Shown one piece after another: positions 1 through 8,813 of a DNA stretch of 39,393 bases. This DNA comes from a candidate division WOR-3 bacterium (lineage in GTDB: Bacteria > Hydrothermota > Tepidihabitantia > SM23-42), in NCBI GenBank assembly GCA_011052815.1, contig DRIG01000086.1, forward strand, positions 1 to 39,393, in the 5' to 3' direction. Under the pieces are notes generated by a model. The model saw only the letters and a program-made list of their open reading frames with translations. It ran no database searches and was not told the origin of the DNA. A program made the translations under genes and the position numbers. How positions within the stretch are numbered: position 1 is the stretch's first letter; each line of letters begins with the position of its first letter.

Positions 1-249
1 AGAAATAACAACAGATAACGCATTTCCATATCTATCTGCAAAGATACCTGTGGGAAATTCAGTTAATAAAATCGTAGCGCCTGATACACCACTTAAATAG
101 CCGATCTGCTCTAAGTTTAATCCGCGCGAGAGATAGAAAATAGTATTAATAGAAAGAGAAAGGGCAACGGCGAAATTGCCTGCACATCTAAATAGAAAAT
201 AGAATCTTTCATATTTGCTTCGGCTTTTGTCAAAGAGATACTGAACCAT
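1..249 (-). CDS. MFS transporter, N-terminal part (cut by window edge)
   Basis: Translation from the ATG at 249 runs open for 83 codons to the window edge. Residues 1-17 are polar, then two hydrophobic segments appear, separated by a short loop (SRGLNLEQIGYLSG), followed by TEFPTGIFADRYGN. That last stretch matches the loop 2-3 signature of the major facilitator superfamily (G-x-x-x-D-R-x-G). The arrangement resembles the complete MFS protein at 17630-18811, which has EIPTGAYADLVGRK at the same place. It is probably a drug- or peptide-efflux type permease of the inner membrane. It follows the gene debris at 259-514, so whether it belongs to RiPP operon 1 is unclear. The C-terminal part is outside the window, so integrity cannot be judged. 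Confidence 0.8.
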   Translation of the reverse strand, partial: MVQYLFDKSRSKYERFYFLFRCAGNFAVALSLSINTIFYLSRGLNLEQIGYLSGVSGATILLTEFPTGIFADRYGNALSVVIS

Positions 250-258
250 AATATCTGT

Positions 259-336
259 CTAACAACCTTTGCATAAACCTTCTATCTCGCAGTTCTTGCA
301 GGATTCAATATTATATGTTAAATTTTCTTTGATCAT
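259..336 (-). pseudogene. 25-codon Cys-rich ORF, probable tail of a lost SPASM protein
   Basis: The ATG at 336 opens a 25-residue frame ending ESCKNCEIEGLCKGC. The frame stays open upstream only to 354. Cys spacing is CX2CX5CX2C, one residue short of the CX2CX5CX3C ending of SPASM domains in radical SAM peptide-modifying enzymes. I therefore read it as a deletion remnant of such an enzyme. An AGAGGTGG stretch lies about 11 nt before the ATG, so an alternative is a small Cys-rich peptide made next to an exporter. The evidence does not decide between these. Confidence 0.3.
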
Positions 337-514
337 TGTTGTATTGACCACCTCTTAGATCCATCCACATAACATAAATAGAACCCTGTTTATATCTCAC
401 ACGCGTTGAGGGTCTGCAGACTCCCTGATCATCATTTACCTGAACGCCGGGTCGAAAGGTCTGGGCACAGACAAATGTCAGGGTCAAACAAACAACAATC
501 AACAATCTTCTCAT
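311..514 (-). pseudogene. N-terminal fragment of a secreted protein, fused in frame to the methyltransferase
   Basis: Starting at the internal ATG at 514 the reading frame changes character completely. It encodes a good signal peptide (MRRLLIVVCLTLTFVCAQ) followed by about 38 residues ending in IYVMWMDLRGG and a short tail. This is how a secreted beta-propeller-like protein would begin, similar in style to the protein at 25417-26841. The frame stops after 67 codons, so only the start of that protein is present. It is read through from the methyltransferase without a stop, which makes a chimeric frame. I infer that a deletion or recombination joined two unrelated genes here. Confidence 0.5.
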
Positions 515-1051
515 CTTGAAGTTTTTAAAATAACTAGTAATTTCTTGGGGTTCGAAGTAGTGATAATAAGATTTAGTATTCGCTAACAAAAATGTATTCT
601 TCTCGATCATCTTGGAGTTTTTCCTTACTATCTCATAACTGGGGTCGCTCGTAGAGAAGGCTGATACATATACAAAACCACCTTTCTTTACACCGTTTTT
701 AATTTCCGTAATTATTGCTTTGATCTCACTTCTCTTAAAAAAATTGAGCACCCATGCACAAATAATAAGTATGTATCTCTCTTTAGAGATATGAATCTCC
801 CTCAAGTCACACATTGTTGCTTTCACTTTAAGTTTCAATTTTTCTGCTTGCCTATCGCATTTTGAAACAGCAGTCTTAGAGACATCAATGCCCTCAACCG
901 TGAAACCTAGTTTGGCCAGATAGAAAGCGTTGCGGCCTTCACCAATGCCCAGGTCTAATACTTTGCCTTTCGGAATAATATCCGCATATTGTTCCAGTGG
1001 AAGATCTGGTCTAAGTCCCCATGCTGCGCTCTTTTTTTTTGTAAATATCAT
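311..1051 (-). CDS. Class I SAM-dependent methyltransferase, C-terminally truncated chimera
   Basis: Residues 1-179 form a TehB/UbiE-like class I methyltransferase. Motif I is VLDLGIGEGRNAFYLA (31-46), the acidic end of beta-2 is VEGIDVS (52-58), a CDLRE stretch gives the third strand (81-85), and the YYHYFEPQEI segment near 172 is typical of small-molecule methyltransferases just before their last strands. The final strands are missing: from residue 180 the frame continues into the signal peptide of another protein. The gene starts 51 nt after the ABC transporter stop, so it is the likely last gene of RiPP operon 1. Without the C-terminal strands it may be inactive. The substrate is unknown. 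Confidence 0.7.
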   Translation of the reverse strand: MIFTKKKSAAWGLRPDLPLEQYADIIPKGKVLDLGIGEGRNAFYLAKLGFTVEGIDVSKTAVSKCDRQAEKLKLKVKATMCDLREIHISKERYILIICAWVLNFFKRSEIKAIITEIKNGVKKGGFVYVSAFSTSDPSYEIVRKNSKMIEKNTFLLANTKSYYHYFEPQEITSYFKNFKMRRLLIVVCLTLTFVCAQTFRPGVQVNDDQGVCRPSTRVRYKQGSIYVMWMDLRGGQYNNDQRKFNI

Positions 1052-1102
1052 TCCAAAATAATTTGGTTTTCATATTTGAGGATACATCTTATTAGAAAAA
1101 TG

Positions 1103-2848
1103 TCAAGCAAAATCAAAAAATTGCGATTTAATCAATTGTTTTTTGCAAAGTTTTCGATACGGAATGCAATTTCTATAAAGTTCTCTGTGCTTTCCTTTTG
1201 CTATAATCCGGCCATTACTCAAAACAAATATCTTATCTGCGTTTCTGATAGTTGAAAACCGATGTGCAATTATAAAAGTTGTGCGGTTCTTTAATAAATT
1301 TTTTAATGCCTTTTGAATCAAATTTTCTGATTCTGAATCAAGCTGAGATGTCGCTTCATCTAAAATTAAAATTTTGGGGTCCTTCACTATCGCTCTTGCA
1401 ATCGCTATCCGCTGACGCTCGCCCCCAGAAAGATTGACACCCCGCTCACCAACTTTGGTATCATAACCCTCAGGCAAATCTTTTATAAATACATCCGCAT
1501 AGGCAAGTTTTGCCGCCTCTTCAATCTCACCATTTTTCGCCTCTGGATTACCAAATCTGATGTTCTCTCTTATCGTATCAGAAAACAAAAATGTCTCTTG
1601 AGAACATATCCCGATTTGCTTTCTTAATGATTTAAGATTTACCTCACTTATATCAACCCCATCAATCAAAATCCTGCCTTTGGTTGACTCAAAGAATTTT
1701 AGAATCAAAGAAACCAATGTAGTCTTACCAACACCGCTTCTTCCCACAATCGCCACTACCTCCCCGGGTCTTGCTCTAAAAGAAATATCTTTTAGAACCT
1801 CTTCAGCACCATTATAAGAAAAAGAAACTTTCTCAAACACAACTTCACCCTGTCTTATCTCTATATTCTTTTTTCCTTCTTTCTCGGGAGTTAAAGCTAA
1901 AATCTCAAAAATTCTTTGTACTGCAGCAAGCGAGCGCTGAACTCTCAAATTTAGATTATACAAATTTCTTGTGGGTCCAAATAGATAACCGATGAAAGAA
2001 TTAAAAGCAATCAAACTACCAATAGTCAAATTCCCACGCATTATTTCAGCGCAACCATACCAGATAAGGACAATTGGTCCAGCCGAAGAAATTATAACCG
2101 AAGAGATTGAAGCAATCGTGGCGGTAATATCAAGTCTGACTTCTTTTCTAATTGCCTCTTTTATTCTACTTAACATTTTTATCGTCACCCTTTTTTCGCC
2201 TGTAAATGCCTTAATCACAGAAATTCCAGATAATAGTTCCTGTAAATCTTTACTCACTAAGGCATAACGTTCTCTTACATCGTAACTCATATTTCTAATT
2301 CGTCTGTTGAAAATCGTTAAAGATAATAGATAAAAAGGAAGAATTAAAAAACAAATAGCAGCCAGCTTTGGATGAATATAGATTGTGCAGGCAAAACCAG
2401 CAATAAAGGTGAGAATATTCTGAGCGGCAGAGACCAGAGTATCTGCAAGTAAACCTTGAACCGCATTCACATCATCGCTCAAACGGGACATCAAATAACC
2501 GGTCTCTTTTTTATGAAAAAAAGTGAGGGAAAGTTTCTGGATATGCTCAAAGAGTTTTAGTCTTATATCAAATAGAACCCGTCCGCGGAATGTGGTTAAT
2601 AAAAAACTTTCTAAAAATATCGAGGCCGAGCGAATAAATAGAATACCAGTAATCACAAAACCGATAATATTGAGCAATTGAAAATTTTTGAGAATGATAA
2701 CTTTATCAATCAAATAACGCGTTAAAAATGGCATTGGTAATTGCAAACCAACTGAGAGAAGCATAAAGCAAAATGCAAACAAACCCTTGCGCCAATAGGG
2801 TTTGAGAAATTTAAGGAATCTCATAATTGCTTTGTTATAGTCTAACAT
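1103..2848 (-). CDS. ABC exporter, fused permease and ATPase (MsbA/lipid-peptide exporter type)
   Basis: 581 residues, the usual size of a half-transporter. An ABC_membrane region with about six hydrophobic segments spans residues 20-290. The ATPase follows: Walker A GRSGVGKTT (369-377), Q-loop SQETFLF (416-422), signature LSGGERQR (473-480), Walker B ILILDEAT, D-loop SQLD and H-loop AHRFST. All catalytic residues are present. No N-terminal C39 peptidase domain is present, so leader removal would need another protease; the gluzincin at 5118-6614 is the candidate. It lies 61 nt after the DUF5916 gene in RiPP operon 1, which suggests export of the mature peptide across the inner membrane. MsbA-like lipid export is the alternative. 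An in-frame ATG at codon 9 is a possible start. Confidence 0.93.
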   Translation of the reverse strand: MLDYNKAIMRFLKFLKPYWRKGLFAFCFMLLSVGLQLPMPFLTRYLIDKVIILKNFQLLNIIGFVITGILFIRSASIFLESFLLTTFRGRVLFDIRLKLFEHIQKLSLTFFHKKETGYLMSRLSDDVNAVQGLLADTLVSAAQNILTFIAGFACTIYIHPKLAAICFLILPFYLLSLTIFNRRIRNMSYDVRERYALVSKDLQELLSGISVIKAFTGEKRVTIKMLSRIKEAIRKEVRLDITATIASISSVIISSAGPIVLIWYGCAEIMRGNLTIGSLIAFNSFIGYLFGPTRNLYNLNLRVQRSLAAVQRIFEILALTPEKEGKKNIEIRQGEVVFEKVSFSYNGAEEVLKDISFRARPGEVVAIVGRSGVGKTTLVSLILKFFESTKGRILIDGVDISEVNLKSLRKQIGICSQETFLFSDTIRENIRFGNPEAKNGEIEEAAKLAYADVFIKDLPEGYDTKVGERGVNLSGGERQRIAIARAIVKDPKILILDEATSQLDSESENLIQKALKNLLKNRTTFIIAHRFSTIRNADKIFVLSNGRIIAKGKHRELYRNCIPYRKLCKKQLIKSQFFDFA

Positions 2849-2909
2849 TTTATTGATGAAAATTGAGATATCATGTATCTAAAATTTTTATTCTAAACAT
2901 ACAATGGCA

Positions 2910-5006
2910 TTAAAAATAGAAAAGATACTTCACTTTGAACATACCTATTTGACTTTGCAATTTTAACATCTTGTTCTCTTCGTCTCTCTTACGATGGTCA
3001 TTCAAGGCAATATATAGCCAGCTTTTGGGTTTGAAATTGTAGGAAAAGAGAAAACCAAATCGATTGGTTAGGTAATCGGTTTTACCGAAATTTGTTCCCG
3101 GTGTAGTAAAGACAAACTCATTGAAGATAGCAAATTTGGCATCTTTCGAAATCCGAAATTCCATACGGGGTGTAACCACCGGTGTGATGGCAATAATTAC
3201 TTTCTTATCATCCCATTCAACCCAAGTATTGCTTTCTGCTATCAGCGAAAACCGGGAAAAAAGATAGTATGCACACCAGAGATATCCTGAACCTTGATAG
3301 CCCAACCAGTTGCGTAAATAATTATAACCGTAATTATACCAGAGGCCTACACTTACATCATAAGTCTTTGAGTTTGTTCCCCATAGCCACAAATCAATAT
3401 CCTTTGTATTATAATTAACCACTGTTTCATAAACTGAGCCGTATTTTGTTTTTATGTCTAATGTCCAATTATTACGAAAATAGCCGTTGAATTCAACATT
3501 CAATATTTTAGACCAATCCATCACCACGGGCTCTTTTCTATATTGAATTCCTAATCCACAATATAAATTTTGAATAAACCCTGAAGCAAATTCTCGGTAT
3601 GGGCCAGTCGTAATTGAAATAGATTTACGTCCAATCCAGGGGACATAACCAATTTCCCTTACATCAAAGGAATCACCGATTATTTGAAAACCCATTTTAG
3701 TTAAAAAATTGCCTATATAACCATTGAAGCCACCAGTGAATGCAAGACCTACTTTTCCCTGATAATCACTTATCGCTGATTGAAAAAGCAATTGGCTTGA
3801 CCTAAATCGGCAAGCAAAATCAGTGCCCAATGCATAATTGTATTGAGTTTCATTTATGTGCATCCCGCTTAAAAGCAAACCCAGAGCAGAATTTTCAAAA
3901 ATTGTCCGTTTAATCCGCACCACACTAAACCATTTTTCTGACTCAGTTTCAAGCGAATCAGTAAGAACGCCTAAAAAACCAGTATTCCAGCGTGCTGTTT
4001 TACTCGTGAATTTTAATCCCCCGATAATTGGCACCGGTCTATCATTCAACGATTTTCCGACCAATCGGGAATAGAATATTTCAAGGGGTTGATAGAAACC
4101 AGCGCCATCATCGAAATTTGCCATTTTGAAAATATCACTTCCTTCAACAAAGAATGGGCGATTTTCTCTTAAATAGATAGGATATTGGGATAAATTTAAG
4201 GTATAAGGGTCAGATTCAATCTGGGCAAAGTCTGGATGTATGGTTATATTTATTGCTGATTGTGATGTTAAGTCCCATTTTAGATTAAGACTAAATTGGG
4301 GTAGAAATTCTTTATCCACCCCGTAATAATTTTCATACCTGAAAATGCCTTCTGGATAAAATTCTAAATAATGACCCGAAGATTTAGGATTTATTCCTTG
4401 GAGAATACCGAATTTGGAAACTCGTAAGCCCTCTCTTTGAGAAGGCACGACCCAAAAGTCGGTTTCTTGATTGATAGGAATAAATCTTCTAAAATTTGCA
4501 CCCCACTCTGAAACTCTTTTGTCATAGCGGATTGATTTAAAAGGAATTTTGATTTCTACCTCATAGCGATCAGCGTAGCATCTTACTGCTGAATACCAAA
4601 CTCCATCCCAAGAAAAATCAAACTGCCTGCCATCGTCAAGAATAATACCATCTTCTTTTATACCACTCGCAGTTATTCTGAAAAAATAGGCTGTTGTTTT
4701 GTTATTAAAAGTATCAAGGTATAAACAAAGCCAATCCTCACCGCCCATCAGATGTGCTTCTGGCTTGCGATTTTTGGTGTAACAACGGAATGCTGTATAA
4801 AAATTATCCTTGTCATACATTAAATAAACGACTGTTTTTTCTGATGTTTCTTTATTCTCATAAGGGAGATATTGGGCAAAATTATGGATAGAATCTGCCG
4901 TTAGCCATATTGCTTCAATAACCCCATCAATTATCGGTGGAGTTATTACATATCGCACCTTAGGCGATTTGTTTACCAATATTAAGGTCAATAACAGAAA
5001 ATACAT
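2910..5006 (-). CDS. DUF5916 / CBM9-like outer-membrane protein, copy 1
   Basis: 698 residues. A short hydrophobic N-terminus (MYFLLLTLILV) serves as signal peptide. Residues 20-200 resemble the carbohydrate-binding-family-9-like sandwich found at the start of DUF5916 proteins (IIDGVIEAIW, then EVEIKIPFKSIRY). The rest is strand-rich with alternating aromatic residues and ends in a C-terminal Phe (VKYLFYF), as outer-membrane beta-barrels do. RENRPFFVEGSDIF is a conserved family stretch and is present. It is a clear paralogue of the protein at 11514-13637; for example, both contain YNFKPKSWLYIALND near the end. Both copies stand at the downstream part of a RiPP operon. I infer an outer-membrane role in release, uptake or immunity; the biochemical function of the family is not established. 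Confidence 0.85.
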   Translation of the reverse strand: MYFLLLTLILVNKSPKVRYVITPPIIDGVIEAIWLTADSIHNFAQYLPYENKETSEKTVVYLMYDKDNFYTAFRCYTKNRKPEAHLMGGEDWLCLYLDTFNNKTTAYFFRITASGIKEDGIILDDGRQFDFSWDGVWYSAVRCYADRYEVEIKIPFKSIRYDKRVSEWGANFRRFIPINQETDFWVVPSQREGLRVSKFGILQGINPKSSGHYLEFYPEGIFRYENYYGVDKEFLPQFSLNLKWDLTSQSAINITIHPDFAQIESDPYTLNLSQYPIYLRENRPFFVEGSDIFKMANFDDGAGFYQPLEIFYSRLVGKSLNDRPVPIIGGLKFTSKTARWNTGFLGVLTDSLETESEKWFSVVRIKRTIFENSALGLLLSGMHINETQYNYALGTDFACRFRSSQLLFQSAISDYQGKVGLAFTGGFNGYIGNFLTKMGFQIIGDSFDVREIGYVPWIGRKSISITTGPYREFASGFIQNLYCGLGIQYRKEPVVMDWSKILNVEFNGYFRNNWTLDIKTKYGSVYETVVNYNTKDIDLWLWGTNSKTYDVSVGLWYNYGYNYLRNWLGYQGSGYLWCAYYLFSRFSLIAESNTWVEWDDKKVIIAITPVVTPRMEFRISKDAKFAIFNEFVFTTPGTNFGKTDYLTNRFGFLFSYNFKPKSWLYIALNDHRKRDEENKMLKLQSQIGMFKVKYLFYF

Positions 5007-5117
5007 AAAAACTATTTGTCCACTTTCCTCAATTTCTTCACTAACTTATTTTTCCAGATGCAATAATAACCACAAATGACTACCACGGTTTAGACTTCCG
5101 ATTGTTGACTTGTTGTA

Positions 5118-6614
5118 TCATGTATTTGATGACTCTTGTATCTTGGAGAAACTTTCATAAGAAGAACTCAGAATTATCCGCTTTAAATATCTACTACTCC
5201 ATATACCCTTAACTTTTTGTATCCACGGAACCTCACCAGAAGTTGAAAAGAAATGACTCTGTAGCCATTTTCCTGTCCTTTGACTTAAAAAGGGTATCCC
5301 CATTTTCTGTAATTTTCTTTCAATTTTTGCTTTTAAATCCTCTGCCAAAATATAATTGTATAGATAAATTGGATGGCTACAGAAAATAATATCCGCTAGC
5401 CAGGTACTGTGCGAACTTTTATCAATTCCCAAATATTTACGAGCTATTGTATTATACATATTTTCCGCTCTTTCTGGTCCAAATTGATATAGATTGATTT
5501 CAAAAATGGCATCAACAGCTTGACGTCTTAACCATACTCTTCTTTTTTGCGCAAAATATCGATATATAGTTCTCAAAATCTGTTCCTTAATATTAGAACT
5601 ATGGAGACTACACAAAATGTCTTTGTCCAGTACCAAATAACCAATAAATTCTGCTGTCCCCTCTTTAATAAATGATGGCTCACTAATGATATCTATATAA
5701 GATACGCTTTTTTTTACCAGAACATTCTGAAGTGCATGGGCTATTTCATGGGCAAGGATGATATAGGTGTTTAAGTCGGGTGCTCTTTGCGGATTTAATA
5801 AAATGATAGATTTTCTGTCGAAAATGAAATTAAAACAGAGTCCTCCATAGGGAATCTTATGATATTTAATCTCTATTGGCATCTTTTGCAACCGCCAGCC
5901 CAATTTTTGAAAAAAAAGATTTAGAAAACTACTCGGTTCTAAATCAACTGTAATATTTGCTGTTAAATTGTTTGAAAAAGAAAACAAATATTCTATGTCC
6001 CAAGGTGCGATATCCGGGAGGTTAATTTTGCGGCGCATTTCATTCAGATTTCTAAAATATTCATTATTAGTTCTACCAAGTAGTTGCAAACACAAGTTTA
6101 CGACTCCCTTTTTCTGTAATTTATTCAAGTTTAATATGAGTTCAGCATAATCACCAAAACCCCAGCGCTGAGCTTCTTTGTTTCGTCTCTTAACCAACTC
6201 GGTAAAAGGGCCTGACAAGAGTTTAACTAACGGCAAAATTGAGCTCCAAACTTCTTTCCGTGCTTTCCGTGAAGATGACTTTTCTAAAATTTCTTGCCGC
6301 TCAGCATAACCTATTGTTTGCTTTGACCAATATTGTAATACATTCTCTTCCATTTCTTTTCTTAACTTCATGACAGAATCACTGTTTTCAATTTGACTTA
6401 TTATTGCCTCACGCAACCAATAATGGAATTTTTCTTCTTTTATTTCTACTTGAGATCTGTCTTTCAAATAGTATAATACTTCTAATAATATTTTTGCCCT
6501 CATTCTTTCCAAGAATTCACCTTTGTAGGTCCCAATCATAATCTTTTGAAAATGGTACTCAGCTAATCGCTTGTCTATTTCTGCTAAATTTCTTTCGAAA
6601 TCAATTAACTTCAA
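5118..6614 (-). CDS. Zinc metallopeptidase of the M3/M2-like gluzincin type
   Basis: 498 residues, no signal peptide, so cytoplasmic. The zinc motif is HEIAHAL at 289-295, with a downstream EPSFIKEGTAEF stretch whose Glu318 (or Glu322) would be the third ligand. The C-terminal HPIYLYNYILAEDLKAKI and the closing WLQSHFF...GEVPW block resemble the same region of thimet oligopeptidase/angiotensin-converting-enzyme-like peptidases. These enzymes cut short, unfolded peptides, which fits removal of the leader from the 47-residue precursor 1 (inference). The start is TTG at 6614. It overlaps the TGA of the upstream radical SAM gene (TTGA), so translation is coupled. No other peptidase is seen in operon 1. 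Confidence 0.8.
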   Translation of the reverse strand: MKLIDFERNLAEIDKRLAEYHFQKIMIGTYKGEFLERMRAKILLEVLYYLKDRSQVEIKEEKFHYWLREAIISQIENSDSVMKLRKEMEENVLQYWSKQTIGYAERQEILEKSSSRKARKEVWSSILPLVKLLSGPFTELVKRRNKEAQRWGFGDYAELILNLNKLQKKGVVNLCLQLLGRTNNEYFRNLNEMRRKINLPDIAPWDIEYLFSFSNNLTANITVDLEPSSFLNLFFQKLGWRLQKMPIEIKYHKIPYGGLCFNFIFDRKSIILLNPQRAPDLNTYIILAHEIAHALQNVLVKKSVSYIDIISEPSFIKEGTAEFIGYLVLDKDILCSLHSSNIKEQILRTIYRYFAQKRRVWLRRQAVDAIFEINLYQFGPERAENMYNTIARKYLGIDKSSHSTWLADIIFCSHPIYLYNYILAEDLKAKIERKLQKMGIPFLSQRTGKWLQSHFFSTSGEVPWIQKVKGIWSSRYLKRIILSSSYESFSKIQESSNT

Positions 6615-8812
6615 ATTTTCGCTCCGTTTATTTGTTTGATAAAAATTAGTCCCTTAGTATATAATAAGTTAAGAAATTTGTATACAAGTTTTTTTGCGAT
6701 TGTTTTTGAAGTATTCATTTCTTTGGCAAACTTATCTATTAAGTTATCCACATTAATCCAGCTACCTAAGTCGGTCAATATAGTATTTAATTCCCCAGCT
6801 AAACGAATGAGTTTTTCTGTTTTAGGATCAAAAATGTAAATTTTGTACCATTTAGTAAAATCTTCTGTTTTATTTGGGGAAGTCGGGCGAACAACCATTG
6901 ACATATCGGGTAATCCGTTTCTTTTAATCTCTCTTTCAGGATAAGTAAAAGTATGAAAAATTAATCCTTCTTTCCACTTACAAAACGAGAATTTTGCAAT
7001 ATTGATTTGTTTTTTTGTTCCTGTATCTATGTTTGTTTGAAAATTTCCTTTTATTGTAGTTAATGCCATTAACATATAAATAGAAGCCCCGTGAAATGTT
7101 GGCATTCGATAATAATACCGATAATGATTAAAACTTTTAAAACTATCCTCTAATTGACTTGCAAAATCAGCAAGTAATTGTGTCGTAATATCTCTGCGAT
7201 GTTTTATTTCTATACCTGGAAATAGAATGATATCCGCTTTATTTTTCATAAAATACTGTTGAACTTCTTCTGCCAGTCCGAATTTTGAGGGATCTTTCCA
7301 GATTGGAGAATTTAAAGCTAGCACAAATTCAGTTATGAAAAAAGATGTAATATTTCTCTTTTGTTGTTTTAAAAAATTTAATGTCTGCATAAAATCATAC
7401 GTCGTTTCAGTGGGGAAGTTGTTTATCACATAAATATGTACAAAAATTCCTAATTCTTTGCATCGCCGTAATATATTTCTTGCAGCGTTCAAATCAATAC
7501 CTTTACACATTAATTTAAGTATCCTGGGTGAGGCCGACTCAAGCCCAAACTGGATTTGGTATAATCCACTGCTCTTAAGTTTTTTTAAAATATTTCTAGA
7601 TAAACTTTTCTCAAATCTAAACATTCCTGTCCATAAAAAACCCTGATCAGTGATTTTGTTAGCAAGTAAGTCTGCCCATCTTGGTGAGATGCAGGAAGAT
7701 ATAAGATGGAATAGATTAGTATCATATTTTTGTGCAAGATAACTCATATCTGCAGCTATTTTTGATGGTGATTTTTCGCGATAAGGGCCAAAATAATTGT
7801 TGTTATACGAACAAAAGGTGCATTTGTTCCAATAACAACCAATCGCTACTGGTAACCCAATCACTAATCGAGGCGAAAGGTATAATTTAAGAGGCAGCCC
7901 ATCATAGTCTGGAGGTGGTAAAAAATTAGGGTCTTCATAATAGAATGGCTTATTGCATACATAACTCTTATTTTTTTTCCAAAAGAGATTGCGGCAGTTG
8001 TACCATGACTTACATCCTGAGAGGGAATCACATAAATCATCCAAAGCCTGTTCGCCCTCATAAAAAATAATACCGTCAATGTAATTCAACAAAGACTTGA
8101 GTTTAAAGCACTCTTTGGCAAAGAGAGACAAAAATGGTCCGCCGAACACAATAAAGATGTTTTTATTTCGCTCACGGATAAATTCACTTAATAAAAGGGC
8201 GAATGTAAGCTGCACAATACTGACTATGGATATACCTATTATTTGTGGATTGGTGGCTATTATCTGTTCAACTCTTGCCCTTAGGAAAGATGTAATTTCG
8301 CCGGGGAATCGTTTATATACGTTAATCACTTGCCCTAGAGTTTCTACAGCCGGATTAAACAGATAGTAATCTTTTCCCACATAACTAGGGTAAAGGAATG
8401 CAACGGTTATAATATTAAATCCACGGTTAATACACCGCCAGGCCCAATCAACTTTTATTATATATTCTTTAAGTTTATTTCTATCAGGGAGGACCCGCAA
8501 TATCCCCTTTGCATCTTCAATATCTTTTGCTACATATTTTCCACATACTATTATCTCTTCCATTTTTGCAAGAAGCCTTGCGGTGGTGAGATCTAAAAAT
8601 TTTGCACTGCTTAATTCCTTGTAACGACTGTGAATATGCTCAACTGCTTTTTCCAAAAATTCTGTTGTTAATAAATAGTTGAATAGCTCTATATTAAGAT
8701 CATATTGAAACACTTTATGACCTTTCTTTCGCAAGAAAGCTGTAAGACAAGGTAAACTTGGATAGGGAGATTCTATGTCCCAATGCGGTGGGAAAATCAA
8801 TGAGATCTTCAT
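6611..8812 (-). CDS. B12-binding radical SAM protein, RiPP-maturase type, with C-terminal winged-helix-like domain
   Basis: 733 residues. The N-terminal half (1-290) has the Rossmann-like cobalamin-binding layout of class B radical SAM methyltransferases (IFIVFGGPFLSLF near 220). The cluster motif is unusual: GCYWNKCTFCSYN with cysteines at 326, 331 and 334 (CX4CX2C), followed by PYREKSP. Known RiPP-maturation radical SAM C-methyltransferases carry a similar widened motif (CWW...CTFCG...YRxKS), so I assign it to that broad group. Residues about 670-733 form a small helical domain with the look of a PqqD-like or winged-helix recognition domain. It starts 1 nt after the previous stop. Predicted role: C-methylation or another radical modification of precursor 1 (inference). 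Confidence 0.85.
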   Translation of the reverse strand: MKISLIFPPHWDIESPYPSLPCLTAFLRKKGHKVFQYDLNIELFNYLLTTEFLEKAVEHIHSRYKELSSAKFLDLTTARLLAKMEEIIVCGKYVAKDIEDAKGILRVLPDRNKLKEYIIKVDWAWRCINRGFNIITVAFLYPSYVGKDYYLFNPAVETLGQVINVYKRFPGEITSFLRARVEQIIATNPQIIGISIVSIVQLTFALLLSEFIRERNKNIFIVFGGPFLSLFAKECFKLKSLLNYIDGIIFYEGEQALDDLCDSLSGCKSWYNCRNLFWKKNKSYVCNKPFYYEDPNFLPPPDYDGLPLKLYLSPRLVIGLPVAIGCYWNKCTFCSYNNNYFGPYREKSPSKIAADMSYLAQKYDTNLFHLISSCISPRWADLLANKITDQGFLWTGMFRFEKSLSRNILKKLKSSGLYQIQFGLESASPRILKLMCKGIDLNAARNILRRCKELGIFVHIYVINNFPTETTYDFMQTLNFLKQQKRNITSFFITEFVLALNSPIWKDPSKFGLAEEVQQYFMKNKADIILFPGIEIKHRRDITTQLLADFASQLEDSFKSFNHYRYYYRMPTFHGASIYMLMALTTIKGNFQTNIDTGTKKQINIAKFSFCKWKEGLIFHTFTYPEREIKRNGLPDMSMVVRPTSPNKTEDFTKWYKIYIFDPKTEKLIRLAGELNTILTDLGSWINVDNLIDKFAKEMNTSKTIAKKLVYKFLNLLYTKGLIFIKQINGAKI

Positions 8813-8813
8813 T

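Noticed and set aside
5007-5117. Short minus-strand frame ending in GYYCIWKNKLVKKLRKVDK before DUF5916 copy 1
   Set aside because: It faintly resembles a sorting-domain tail, but it is too short, with a stop close upstream, to separate from chance.
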